In this document: positions 18,046 through 25,820 of the stretch, piece by piece
Layout of the letters: each line of letters opens with the position of its first letter
Position numbering within the stretch: position 1 is the first letter of the stretch
Source of the DNA: Streptomyces sp. RPA4-2
Lineage (GTDB): Bacteria > Actinomycetota > Actinomycetes > Streptomycetales > Streptomycetaceae
Length of the DNA stretch: 64,000 bases
Assembly: GCF_012273515.2 (NCBI RefSeq)
Contig: NZ_CP050975.2
Coordinates: 1,674,001-1,738,000 of the forward strand
Direction: 5' to 3'
Translations under genes and position numbers: made by a program
Notes under the pieces: model-generated
What the model saw: only the letters and a program-made list of their open reading frames with translations
Told to the model about the DNA's origin: nothing
Database searches by the model: none

Positions 18046-18894
18046 TCACCGCTCCTGGTCGAGAAAGGCCACGACGGTCTCCGTGAAGAACCGCGGGTCG
18101 TCGAGCCACGGGAAGTGCCCGGCACCCGGCTGGACGACCAGGCGGGCCCCGGGGATCAGCTCCGCGACGCCGGCGGCGACCCGCGGCAGTGGTCCGCCGT
18201 CCAGTTCCCCCGCGAGCAGCAGGACCCTGCCGGTCGGCGGGGCGACGGCGGCGCGGGCCGCGACGGGCTGGAAGGCACCGGCCGAGGCGTACAGGTCCGC
18301 GGCCTCCTCATTGGTCTGTCCGACCTCGGCCGCCGAGTGCGCCCGCGCGGTGGCGTCCCAGCGGCCGTAGAAGAAGGGGGCGGCGGCGTCCCAGTCGGCG
18401 TCGGCCACCGACCCGGCCCAGATCCTCTCGAAGGCCTCGTACGCCTCCTCGAACCACGGCTCCGCCCCGCGCAGCGCGGCCGCCTCCCGGCGGTGTTCCA
18501 GGGTGAAGTCGACACCGAGGGCTCGCGCACGGGCGGTCACCAGGGTGAGGGTGCGCACCCGGTGCGGATGCGCGGCCGCGTGGAGCAGCGCGAGGTCGCC
18601 GGCCGCCGAGTGGGCGAGGAGATCGACGCGGTCCAGCCCGAGATGTGCGCGGAGGGCCTCGACGTCCCCGACCTGCCGGTCGCAGCGGTACGTCGCCGGG
18701 TCGGCCGGGACGGCGGAGTCGCCGGTTCCGCGCGGATCGAGCAGGTACAGCCGGCGGTGCCGTGCCAGCCCGCCGAGATCACCGAGGTAGGCGGAGGCCC
18801 GCATGGGGCCGCCGGGCAGACAGACCAGCGGCTCGCCCTCCCCCACGACGTGGTAGGCGAGCGTGGTTCCGTCGGGGGCGGTGAAGGTCGGCAT
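18046..18894 (-). CDS. alpha/beta hydrolase
   Basis: A 282-aa cytosolic alpha/beta-hydrolase. Oxyanion-region motif LPGGPMRAS, DPRGTGDSAVP, the nucleophile elbow LAHSAAGDLAL (Ser in A-H-S-A-A-G), the acid in GELDG and the base in GAGHFPWLDDP complete a triad. The sequence resembles proline iminopeptidase/haloperoxidase-type hydrolases. ATG 18894 is supported by GAGGATG about 8 nt upstream. It is followed 32 bp away by the convergent GNAT gene and preceded by the YbaK-type gene on the same strand. Substrate unknown. Confidence 0.88.
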   Translation of the reverse strand: MPTFTAPDGTTLAYHVVGEGEPLVCLPGGPMRASAYLGDLGGLARHRRLYLLDPRGTGDSAVPADPATYRCDRQVGDVEALRAHLGLDRVDLLAHSAAGDLALLHAAAHPHRVRTLTLVTARARALGVDFTLEHRREAAALRGAEPWFEEAYEAFERIWAGSVADADWDAAAPFFYGRWDATARAHSAAEVGQTNEEAADLYASAGAFQPVAARAAVAPPTGRVLLLAGELDGGPLPRVAAGVAELIPGARLVVQPGAGHFPWLDDPRFFTETVVAFLDQER

Positions 18895-18967
18895 GACGAC
18901 ATCCTCGTGACCGCACGCGGACCACCACAACCGGTTGACCGATCTACACCCCCGGGGGTCCGACCCG

Positions 18968-19525
18968 TCAGGCGACTCCGAGCCCCTCGATCACCACGGC
19001 GTTCGGCAGTTCCCCGAACGCCTTGCCCGGCACCAGCAGTTTGCCGCGCCGCCGGCCGCTGCCGACGAGGACGTACGGCAGTTCGACGACCGCCTGGTCC
19101 ACCAACACGGGCCAGTCACCGGGCAGTCCGACGGGTGTGATGCCGCCGTACTCCATGCCGGTCTCCCCGGTCGCCGTGTCCATGGAGGCGAACGAGGCCT
19201 TGCGGGCACCGAGTTGGCGACGGACGACTCCGTTGACGTCGACCCGGGTGGTGGAGAGGACCAGACACGCGGCGAGCGTGTTCTCCCCGCCACGCCTGCC
19301 CGCGACGACCACGCAGTTGGCGGACTGTTCGAGCAGTTCCTTGCCGTAGTGCTCGACGAAGGTCGCGGTGTCGGCCCAGGCGGGGTCCGTGTCGACGTAC
19401 ACGATCCGCTCGGCGGGGACGGTGCCTCGCCAGGCGCGTACGGCGTCGGCGACCGGGCCGACGAGTTCGCCGAGGCACTCGGGAGCGGGCGTGGCGTGGT
19501 CGAAGTGTCCGATGGGAGCGCGCAT
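18968..19525 (-). CDS. YbaK/EbsC family aminoacyl-tRNA deacylase-like protein
   Basis: A 185-aa YbaK/ProX-type domain. Such proteins hydrolyse mischarged aminoacyl-tRNAs, classically Cys-tRNAPro or Ala-tRNAPro. Family features are E-N-T-L-A-A-C-L-V-L followed by V-D-V-N-G, the lysine region G-A-R-K-A-S-F-A, and the glycine-rich EYGGITPVGLP. ATG 19525 is chosen; in-frame upstream sequence overlaps the XRE-cupin gene and lacks similarity. Being on the same strand and 43 bp downstream of that regulator, it may be co-transcribed with it. Confidence 0.85.
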   Translation of the reverse strand: MRAPIGHFDHATPAPECLGELVGPVADAVRAWRGTVPAERIVYVDTDPAWADTATFVEHYGKELLEQSANCVVVAGRRGGENTLAACLVLSTTRVDVNGVVRRQLGARKASFASMDTATGETGMEYGGITPVGLPGDWPVLVDQAVVELPYVLVGSGRRRGKLLVPGKAFGELPNAVVIEGLGVA

Positions 19526-19568
19526 GGCCGCACGGTAACAGCCGCTCAGGGGCGCCCGGTCGGGCGTC

Positions 19569-20141
19569 TCAGTGCACGAGCGGGACCGATACCGCCATGA
19601 CCATTTCCACGGGTACGTCGCCGTCATTGCCGTACCGGTGCGCGGTGTTGGCCTCGAAGGAGGCGCTCGCCCCCGCCGGCACACGGTGGGCCACACCGTC
19701 GACAGTGAGGGTCAGATCGCCCACCATGACATGGACGAGCTCCACGGTGCCCGTGGGGTGCGGGTCGGAGGGGCTGCCCTCGCCCGGCATCAGGCGCCAG
19801 TCCCACATCTCCAGCGGGCCGGGGGCCTCGGTGCCCGCGAGCAAGCGGTTGTAGCTGCCCGCGTCGGTGTGCCACAGCCGTACGGCCTGCTCCGCCGGGA
19901 CGATACGGACCTTGGGGCCCTGTTCGTAGTCGAGGAGCGTGGTGATGCTGACACCCAGGGCGTCGCCGATCTTGACGACGGTTCCGAGGCTGGGGTTGGT
20001 CCTGGCCTGCTCGATCTGGATGAGCATGCCGCGGCTGACTCCGGCGCGGCCCGCGAGCGCTTCCAGGGTGAAGCCGCGCTCGGTGCGCCAGCGCTTCACG
20101 TTGCGCGCCAGGGACTGGGTCAGCAGGTCGAGATCCGACAC
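19569..20141 (-). CDS. XRE-cupin transcriptional regulator
   Basis: A 190-aa regulator with an HTH_XRE domain at residues about 5-65 (GFTLEALAGRAGVSRGMLIQIE core) and a C-terminal cupin at about 100-185 (ending in R-V-P-A-G-A-S-A-S-F-E-A-N-T-A-H-R-Y). This architecture (PuuR/SutR type) senses a small molecule in the cupin. GTG 20141 follows a CATAAT -10 at 20154-20159, giving a very short leader. The gene is divergent from a DMT-family transporter, and a perfect palindrome sits in the shared promoter region, strongly suggesting that this protein represses both. Confidence 0.9.
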   Translation of the reverse strand: MSDLDLLTQSLARNVKRWRTERGFTLEALAGRAGVSRGMLIQIEQARTNPSLGTVVKIGDALGVSITTLLDYEQGPKVRIVPAEQAVRLWHTDAGSYNRLLAGTEAPGPLEMWDWRLMPGEGSPSDPHPTGTVELVHVMVGDLTLTVDGVAHRVPAGASASFEANTAHRYGNDGDVPVEMVMAVSVPLVH

Positions 20142-20153
20142 GTTCCGTCCAAT

Positions 20154-20190
20154 ATTATGAATGACAGAGTTCAATAAAGTGAACTATGGT
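20154..20190. promoter_or_regulatory. divergent promoter with AGTTCA-N6-TGAACT operator
   Basis: A perfect inverted repeat, arms 20168-20173 and 20180-20185, lies in an AT-rich island between the XRE-cupin gene and the DMT transporter. On the minus strand, TTCACT (20183-20178) and CATAAT (20159-20154) are spaced 18 bp. On the plus strand, ATGACA (20161-20166) and TATGGT (20185-20190) are spaced 18 bp. The palindrome overlaps both promoters, so a bound regulator would block both. Promoter assignments are inference from spacing. Confidence 0.65.
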
Positions 20191-20234
20191 GTGGTGCACC
20201 CGATCGTTCACCGAACTGTACTGCGAGGCGACTC

Positions 20235-21092
20235 ATGACAGCGCTCTTCGCCCTGGCCACCAGCCTCCTGTGGGGCCTGGCCGACTTCGGCGGGGGCCTG
20301 CTGACCCGGCGGACCCCCGCCCTCACCGTGGTCGTCGTCTCGCAGGCGGTCGCGGCCGCCGTTCTCGGCGTGATCGTGGTCGCGACCGGCGCCTGGAGCG
20401 AGGCGGGACCACGGCTGTGGTTCGCGGCCGCCGCCGGCCTGGTGGGACCGGTCGCGCTGTTCTCGTTCTACAAGGCCCTCGCCCTGGGTCCGATGGGCGT
20501 GGTCTCACCCCTCGGCTCCCTGGGCGTCGCCGTCCCGCTCACCGTGGGCCTCGCCCTCGGTGAGCGGCCCGGCCCGCTGCAGTTCGCGGGCATCGCGGTC
20601 GCCGTCGCCGGTGTGGTCCTCGCGGGCGGTCCGCAGTTCAGGGGCGCCCCCGTGCAGCGGCAGGCGATCCTGCTGACGCTGCTCGCGGCGCTCGGTTTCG
20701 GCACGGTGTTCGTCCTGATCGCGGAGGCGTCCTCGTCGGTCACGGGACTGTTCCTCGCCCTGTTCGTGCAGCGGGTGACCAACGTGGTCGCGGGCGGCAC
20801 GGCGCTGTGGGCCTCGGTGCGGCACGGCTCCGCCGAGCTTCCCGACGGCGGCTTCCCCTGGCGCGCTCTCCCGGCGTTCGCCTTCGTCGGCCTCGCCGAC
20901 GTGGCGGCCAACGGCACCTACTCCGTCGCCGCCCACCACGGTCCGGTGACGGTGGCCGCCGTGCTCGCCTCCCTCTACCCGGTGGTCACGGCCCTGGCCG
21001 CGCGCGGCTTCCTCAGCGAGCGGCTCCGCGGAGTCCAGGCGGCGGGCGCGGGCCTGGCGCTGGTCGGCTCGGTCATGCTCGCGACGGGTTGA
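20235..21092 (+). CDS. EamA/DMT superfamily transporter
   Basis: A 285-aa inner-membrane protein with about 10 hydrophobic segments and the two-fold EamA repeat (residues about 5-135 and 148-284). Both halves contain the characteristic helix with a central Pro (FYKALALGPMGVVSPLGSLG and Y-S-V-A-A-H-H-G-P-V-T-V-A). The ATG at 20235 has GAGGCG upstream. Family members export amino acids, nucleosides or other metabolites. The divergent XRE-cupin regulator suggests induction by the exported compound; its identity is unknown. Confidence 0.9.
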   Translation: MTALFALATSLLWGLADFGGGLLTRRTPALTVVVVSQAVAAAVLGVIVVATGAWSEAGPRLWFAAAAGLVGPVALFSFYKALALGPMGVVSPLGSLGVAVPLTVGLALGERPGPLQFAGIAVAVAGVVLAGGPQFRGAPVQRQAILLTLLAALGFGTVFVLIAEASSSVTGLFLALFVQRVTNVVAGGTALWASVRHGSAELPDGGFPWRALPAFAFVGLADVAANGTYSVAAHHGPVTVAAVLASLYPVVTALAARGFLSERLRGVQAAGAGLALVGSVMLATG

Positions 21093-21128
21093 GTCGGCAC
21101 GGTCACGCTCACGACGGGTCGGGTCGGG

Positions 21129-21926
21129 TCAGGACTCGGCGCGTACGTCCGCGGCCGGTTCTCCGGCCGCGAGGTCCAGCTCCGCGAGCCGGGCCACGGC
21201 CTCCTCGTCCAGCCCCGACAGCGCGAGCAACTGCTCCGGGGTGACACCGTCGGGGATCGGCACGGGCGCCGGCGTCCGCAACGGCGGCTGCCATCCGGCC
21301 GCCGGATCCCAGCGCCGTACGACCCGGGCCGGAGCGCCCGCCACGACCGCGTGGTCGGGCACCGCGCCACGCACCACCGCGCCGGCCGCCACCACGACGT
21401 TCCGTCCGATCCGCGCCCCCGGCAGGATCACCGCCCCGGTGCCGATCCAGCAGCCGGGACCGATCTCCACCGGCTCCATCCGGGGCCACTGCTTGCCGAT
21501 GGGCTCGTGCGGATCGTCGTAGGAGTGGTTGGTGGACGTCACGTACACGTACGGCCCGAAGTAGCAGTCGCTGCCGATGGTGACCGTCGTGTCGGCGATG
21601 ACGTGGCTGCCGCGGCCGAGCACCACGCCGTCGCCGAGGCGCAGGATCGGGTCGGGGCCGAGGTCGAGGTCGGGCATCAGTCCCGCGGTGAGGGTGACCT
21701 GCTCGCCGACGATGCAGTGGTCGCCGAGGTGGATCCAGGGTTCGCCGAAGACGGTGCCGAGCGGGAAGGCGAGTCTGGTACCTGTTCCGATCGCCCCGAA
21801 GCGCAGCCGCCCCGGGTGCTCGGCCGTGACCGAGGCCGTGCGCTGCACCCAGGCCCAGCCCGCGTGGACGGCGCGCTGCACGAGACGGCGCCGCCATGAC
21901 GAGAACGCGTTCCTGTTGCTGGGCAC
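21129..21926 (-). CDS. hexapeptide-repeat acyltransferase
   Basis: A 265-aa left-handed beta-helix acyltransferase. Hexapeptide repeats run from about residue 60 to 190 (for example DGVVLGRGSHVIADTTVTIG and I-G-P-G-C-W-I-G-T-G-A-V-I-L-P-G-A-R-I-G), and the family histidine is in TSTNHSYDDP. The C-terminal about 60 residues are a proline-rich tail plus a small helical segment. GTG 21926 has GAGCGA upstream; an ATG at 22004 is possible. Usual reaction: acetyl transfer from acetyl-CoA to a sugar or other hydroxyl. Divergent from another left-handed beta-helix gene (22044). Confidence 0.87.
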   Translation of the reverse strand: MPSNRNAFSSWRRRLVQRAVHAGWAWVQRTASVTAEHPGRLRFGAIGTGTRLAFPLGTVFGEPWIHLGDHCIVGEQVTLTAGLMPDLDLGPDPILRLGDGVVLGRGSHVIADTTVTIGSDCYFGPYVYVTSTNHSYDDPHEPIGKQWPRMEPVEIGPGCWIGTGAVILPGARIGRNVVVAAGAVVRGAVPDHAVVAGAPARVVRRWDPAAGWQPPLRTPAPVPIPDGVTPEQLLALSGLDEEAVARLAELDLAAGEPAADVRAES

Positions 21927-22043
21927 TCGCTCACGGTACTCAGGGGAAGAAGGGGCCAGCAGAGAACCCGGCTGTGATCTTCGCCCCACCGGGTCGCGGA
22001 TCATGGCATACGGTGCCGGTGTACCGACGACGAGGAGGCGGCG

Positions 22044-22583
22044 ATGACGCAGCAGGCGCTGATCATGGGGATCGGCGGCAAGGATCCGCGGGTGGACCCG
22101 GAGGCGTTCACGGCGCGCACGGCGGTACTCGTCGGGGACGTCACCCTGCGGGCGGGCGCGAGCGTCTGGTACGGCGCGGTGCTGCGGGCCGACTGCGGGC
22201 CGATCGTCATCGGCGCCGACAGCAACATCCAGGACAACTGCACCCTGCACGTGGATCCCGGCTTCGCCGTCACCGTGGGCGAGCGGGTCTCGGTCGGGCA
22301 CAACGCCGTGCTGCACGGGGCCACCGTCGAGGACGACTGCCTGATCGGGATGGGGGCCACCGTCCTCAACGGGGCGGTGATCGGCGCCGGTTCGCTGGTC
22401 GCGGCCCAGGCCCTGGTCCCGCAGGGGATGCGGGTCCCGCCCGGCTCGCTGGTGGCGGGCGTACCCGCGAAGGTCAAGCGCCCGCTGACGGAGGAGGAGC
22501 GCCAGGGCCTCACGCTCAACGGCACCTTCTACGTGGAGCTGGCGAAGGCCCACAAGGACGCGACGGAGAACGCCGGGAGCTGA
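22044..22583 (+). CDS. gamma-class carbonic anhydrase family protein
   Basis: A 179-aa left-handed beta-helix protein of the gamma-carbonic-anhydrase/PaaY family. Zinc-ligand histidines are visible as TLHVDPG and V-G-H-N-A-V-L-H-G, spaced as in Cam-type trimers. Hexapeptide turns (IGADSNIQDN, IGMGATVLNG, IGAGSLVAA) surround them, followed by the C-terminal helix L-T-E-E-E-R-Q. GAGGAGG precedes the ATG. Expected trimeric; reversible CO2 hydration is possible, though many YrdA/PaaY-type members show little activity. Convergent with dedA. Confidence 0.9.
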   Translation: MTQQALIMGIGGKDPRVDPEAFTARTAVLVGDVTLRAGASVWYGAVLRADCGPIVIGADSNIQDNCTLHVDPGFAVTVGERVSVGHNAVLHGATVEDDCLIGMGATVLNGAVIGAGSLVAAQALVPQGMRVPPGSLVAGVPAKVKRPLTEEERQGLTLNGTFYVELAKAHKDATENAGS

Positions 22584-22665
22584 AATCCCCTCGGAGGTGC
22601 ACGGAACCGCGTGACCGGTCGCGGCCGGCCCGCCGATGCCGCGGCACCGGTCCCGCTGACGGGTC

Positions 22666-23313
22666 CTACTCGGCGGCGACCGGCTCCGGCTGTGCCTCGT
22701 CCACCTCGGCGGACACCCGCTTCGCCCGGCGCCTGACGACCAGCATCGAGGCGAGCCCGATGAGCACCGCCAGCGCCAGTCCGACCCACGAGAACCGCTT
22801 CAGCCAGGACTCGGCGACGACACCGACGTAGTAGATGACCGCCGTGGTGCCCCCGGCCCAGATGATCCCGCCGAGCACGTTGGCGATCAGGAACTTCCAG
22901 TACGGCATCTTCAGCACACCGGCGAGCGGCCCCGCGAAGATGCGCAGTAGGGCGATGAAGCGGCCGAAGAAGACGGCCCACATGCCCCATTTCTGGAAGG
23001 ACCGCTCGGCCGTCGCGATGTGTCCCGGACCGAAGTGCCGGGGGAACTTCCGGCCGAGCCAGGCCAGCAGGGGCCGTCCGCCCTTGCGGCCGATCGCGTA
23101 GCCGATCGAGTCGCCGACGACCGCGCCGAGGCTGGCGCACGCCCCGAGGATGACGGGGTTGATCCCCGAGTGCTGCGAGGACAACAGCGCCGCCGAGACC
23201 AGGACGATCTCGCCGGGCAGGGGTATACCCAGGCTCTCCAGGCCGATGACGAGGGCCACCAGCGCGTAGATGCTGACCGCGGGCACCGTCTCGAGCCAAT
23301 CCTGGACGTGCAA
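22666..23313 (-). CDS. DedA family membrane protein
   Basis: A 215-aa membrane protein of the DedA/SNARE-associated family, recently linked to undecaprenyl-phosphate or phospholipid translocation. Diagnostic features are G-I-P-L-P-G-E near the N-terminus, a reentrant region, G-D-S-I-G-Y-A-I-G-R-K-G-G and F-F-G-R-F-I-A-L-L-R-I-F-A-G-P-L-A-G. There are four to five hydrophobic segments and a basic/acidic C-tail. The start is a TTG at 23313, supported by GGGGAGG 8 nt upstream, with no competing ATG. A strong hairpin separates it from cynS upstream. Confidence 0.9.
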   Translation of the reverse strand: MHVQDWLETVPAVSIYALVALVIGLESLGIPLPGEIVLVSAALLSSQHSGINPVILGACASLGAVVGDSIGYAIGRKGGRPLLAWLGRKFPRHFGPGHIATAERSFQKWGMWAVFFGRFIALLRIFAGPLAGVLKMPYWKFLIANVLGGIIWAGGTTAVIYYVGVVAESWLKRFSWVGLALAVLIGLASMLVVRRRAKRVSAEVDEAQPEPVAAE

Positions 23314-23338
23314 CGCCGGTTCCTCCCCGTCATGTGTC

Positions 23339-23372
23339 TCCCGGCATGCGCTCGTGCGAGCGCATGCCGGGA
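23339..23372. terminator. perfect 16-bp-arm palindrome between cynS and dedA
   Basis: Arms 23339-23354 and 23357-23372 are exact complements around a 2-nt centre (TG). It lies 3' of cynS and 5' of dedA on the same strand. As RNA it would form a very stable hairpin, most simply a cynS terminator; as DNA it could also be a dyad binding site for dedA control. Confidence 0.6.
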
Positions 23373-23460
23373 AGCCTACCGCTCGGCCGAGCGCGGCGGA
23401 GTCCGACAGTTGGCACCGGTGTTCCCGCTGTACAGCCGCGCTCCCCCGGCAGCGGGCTCG

Positions 23461-23904
23461 CTACCACTGATAGGGCAGGTACTTCCCGTCGAGGGTGATG
23501 ACGACCCGGTCACCCTGGGGGTCGGGCACGCGCCGCACGTCGAGGCGGAAGTTGATCGCGCTCATGATGCCGTCACCACACTGCTCGTGGATCAGCTCCT
23601 TGATCGTCGGACCGTAGACCTGGACGACTTCGTAGAGCCGGTAGATCGTGGGGTCCACGGGGACCGCGGTGTCCAGGGCGCCGCGGGTCGGCTGGAGCTG
23701 GAAGGCGAGGACGGCGTCGTCGCCGAGTTCGAGAAGCGCCGCGGCCGTCGCCGCCTCCTCCTCGCGCATGGGGTGCTGCCCGAGCAGCGCGGCCGTCGTC
23801 CACGCGAGCGGTTTGCCGACCGCTTCGGCCAACTGTGCCCAGGTGACCCCTGTATTCACCTTGGCCTGACGGACGGCTTCGGCGGCTTCACGCTTGCTGA
23901 GCAT
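23461..23904 (-). CDS. cynS: cyanase (cyanate hydratase)
   Basis: Catalyses bicarbonate-dependent breakdown of cyanate to ammonia and CO2 in the cytosol. It is 147 aa, near the family length of about 150. It has the N-terminal HTH-like multimerisation domain and the C-terminal catalytic domain with the conserved R89, E92 (YRLYE) and S115 (GDGIMSAINF). ATG 23904 is preferred over ATG 23910 because GGAG lies 6 nt before it. It stands alone, without cynT or cyanate transporter genes, although a gamma-CA gene is 0.9 kb away. Preceded by a terminator and a repeat-containing promoter region. Confidence 0.94.
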   Translation of the reverse strand: MLSKREAAEAVRQAKVNTGVTWAQLAEAVGKPLAWTTAALLGQHPMREEEAATAAALLELGDDAVLAFQLQPTRGALDTAVPVDPTIYRLYEVVQVYGPTIKELIHEQCGDGIMSAINFRLDVRRVPDPQGDRVVITLDGKYLPYQW

Positions 23905-23918
23905 GCACATCTCCGTTC

Positions 23919-23970
23919 CTGGAGAACGACGTCGACACGTCGGGCCAGCCTAGGAGAACGCTCATTCTCT
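23919..23970. promoter_or_regulatory. cynS upstream region with GGAGAACG repeats
   Basis: GGAGAACG occurs twice on the plus strand, about 30 bp apart (near 23923 and 23953). The second copy forms an inverted repeat GAGAA-N6-TTCTC (23954-23969). The position just upstream of cynS suggests regulator binding sites. Confidence 0.4.
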
Positions 23971-23985
23971 GACAATGGTGCCGAG

Positions 23986-24035
23986 AACGGCGGACGGCCC
24001 CGTCCGGTCAGGTGCCGGAGGGGCCGTCCGCCGTT
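23986..24035. terminator. 16-bp perfect stem downstream of the thioesterase gene
   Basis: Arms 23986-24001 and 24020-24035 are exact complements. The loop contains a further 5-bp stem (TCCGG/CCGGA). It starts 14 bp after the thioesterase stop and would prevent readthrough into cynS. Confidence 0.8.
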
Positions 24036-24048
24036 GCGAGTGATTCGC

Positions 24049-24501
24049 TCAGCCGTTCGGCCGCAGGGTCCACACGACGGTCATCTCTCCGGTGACGGCG
24101 CCGTCCGCGCGCTGGATCGCGATGGAGACGGGGAACTCGGGGCGCTGCCCCGCGTCGAGTTCGGCCACGACGTCGGCGGCCGGGCGGCCGAGGGTCGCGG
24201 TGGCGGTGACCGGCCCCATCGCCAGCTTCTTGTAGGCGATCTCCGCCCTCACCGCGAGCGGCACGGCACGCGAGAGCTGCTCCCCGAAGGCGGCGAGGAC
24301 GATCGCCCCGCTCGCCGACTCGCCGAGGGTGAACATCGCTCCGGCGTGCGGGCCGCCGACGTGGTTGTGATAGTCGCTCTGGTCCGGGAGGCTCACCACG
24401 GCCTTCTCCGGCGTGGTCTCCACGAACTCGAGATTGAGGGTCCGGGCCATCGGGACCGTGGCGGCGAGCATCTCGCCGATCGTCATCTGGTCTGCGCTCA
24501 T
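24049..24501 (-). CDS. hotdog-fold thioesterase (DUF4442/PaaI-like)
   Basis: A 150-aa single hotdog domain. Family marks are the D-Y-H-N-H-V-G-G-P-H-A-G-A-M-F-T-L-G-E segment, with the His-Gly-Gly region and a downstream Glu forming the putative thioesterase site, followed by the R-A-E-I-A-Y-K-K-L strand. It probably hydrolyses acyl-CoA thioesters. The ATG at 24501 begins MSADQMTIGEML. It is divergent from the frameshifted gene at 24651 and separated from cynS by a strong hairpin, so it looks monocistronic. Confidence 0.85.
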   Translation of the reverse strand: MSADQMTIGEMLAATVPMARTLNLEFVETTPEKAVVSLPDQSDYHNHVGGPHAGAMFTLGESASGAIVLAAFGEQLSRAVPLAVRAEIAYKKLAMGPVTATATLGRPAADVVAELDAGQRPEFPVSIAIQRADGAVTGEMTVVWTLRPNG

Positions 24502-24650
24502 ACCCGAATGTTACCCATGAGTAGAAAATCTTGGCCAGCACCCGGGCATGTGAAGAAAACGAAAAAATCCGGACCCGATCTCTGACCGGTACATGCCTGA
24601 AGAGGAGCAGTGACCGAAACGTGTCACAGCCACTACTAGGGTTACTGCCC

Positions 24651-25687
24651 ATGTGGCCAGGACAGCAGCCGCCCGGGGGCGAGCAGAACCCGCAGAACCA
24701 GAATCCTCAGCAGCCCAACCCGTATCAGCAGCCGGGGTACCAGCAGCCGAATCCGTATCAGCAGCCCGGATACCAGCAGTCCAATCCGTACGGGCAGCCG
24801 CAGTGGGGGACCGTCCCGGAGTCGCCCGGGGCGCCTCAGGTGCCCGGCGGTCCGGGGGGAGGGAAGGGGGCGGCGGCAACAGGACGAAGATCACCGCCAT
24901 CGTCGCGGCCTCGGCCGTCGTGATCGCGGCGGGCGTCACCGGCTTCCTCGTCCTGGGCGGCAAGGACAAGGACGACAAGGCGGGCGGCGATCCGTCCACG
25001 TCCCCGAAAGCGTCCGCCTCGACGTCCCCGAGCGCGAGCGGGAGCGGCGACAACCCGCGCGGCACCGACGACGAGAAGGCGACCGTCGCGGGCTGGAAGG
25101 TCGTCGTCAACCCCAAGTGGGGCACCGCGTTCGACGTCCCGGCGGACTGGAACGTCAGCACGCCCGGCACCTTCATCGGCTTCGAGGACGAGAAGAAGGG
25201 CGACGGTTCCGCGATCATCGGCATGTCCGCGCCCGCCTTCCTCAAGGAGAAGTGGTGCACGTCCGACGACGACAAGGACGGTCGTACGGACGACACGGCG
25301 CTGGCCGCCGCGGGCACCAAGGGGCAGAGCGGCGCCAAGAACACCGGCGACGTAGCCCGCAACGACTCGGCCTGGTGGGTCTTCGGCGGCTACACCGACC
25401 AGAAGGACGCGTCGAAGAAGCTGCTCAGGATCGGCAAACCGACGGCGTACACGACGGCTTCCGGCATCACGGGCAGCGTCGCCAAGACGTATTCGAGCGG
25501 CGTCCCGAAGAAGGGCAAGTGCGACTCGGACGGCAAGGCGACCACGTTCGCCTTCAAGAACTCGGCGGGCGACTTCGTGTCCTGGACGCTCTACGGCGCG
25601 AAGGGGGTCGGCGAGGAGGTGCCGGACGCCACGGTCCAGAAGATATTGAGCACGGTCCGGTTGCACGGTGAGCCGACGGGGTCCTGA
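24651..25687 (+). pseudogene. frameshifted Pro/Gln-rich membrane-anchored protein
   Basis: The intended protein has an N-terminal N-P-Y-Q-Q-P-G-Y-Q-Q repeat region (about residues 15-55), a Gly-rich hinge, one membrane helix (ITAIVAASAVVIAAGVTGFL), a charged Ser/Thr-rich linker and an extracellular domain of about 200 aa ending near 25684. The start ATG at 24651 and repeat region read in one frame, which stops at 24923; the helix and outer domain read in another. The break fits one missing G in the G-run at 24866-24870. A GTG at 24653 opens the second frame, but its N-terminus is then the repeat region read out of frame. Either a consensus error or a true mutation. Function unknown. Confidence 0.75.
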
Positions 25688-25820
25688 GCGGTGCGCGGTG
25701 AGCCGACGGGCTCGTGAGCGACCCCGGGGAGTCCTGAGCCGCCGTTCGGAGACGTGAGCGGTGCGCGGAGGGCGCGCACCGGGTTTGGCAAGTCGGGCAC
25801 CGGGCGGCGAAAGTGGCCCG

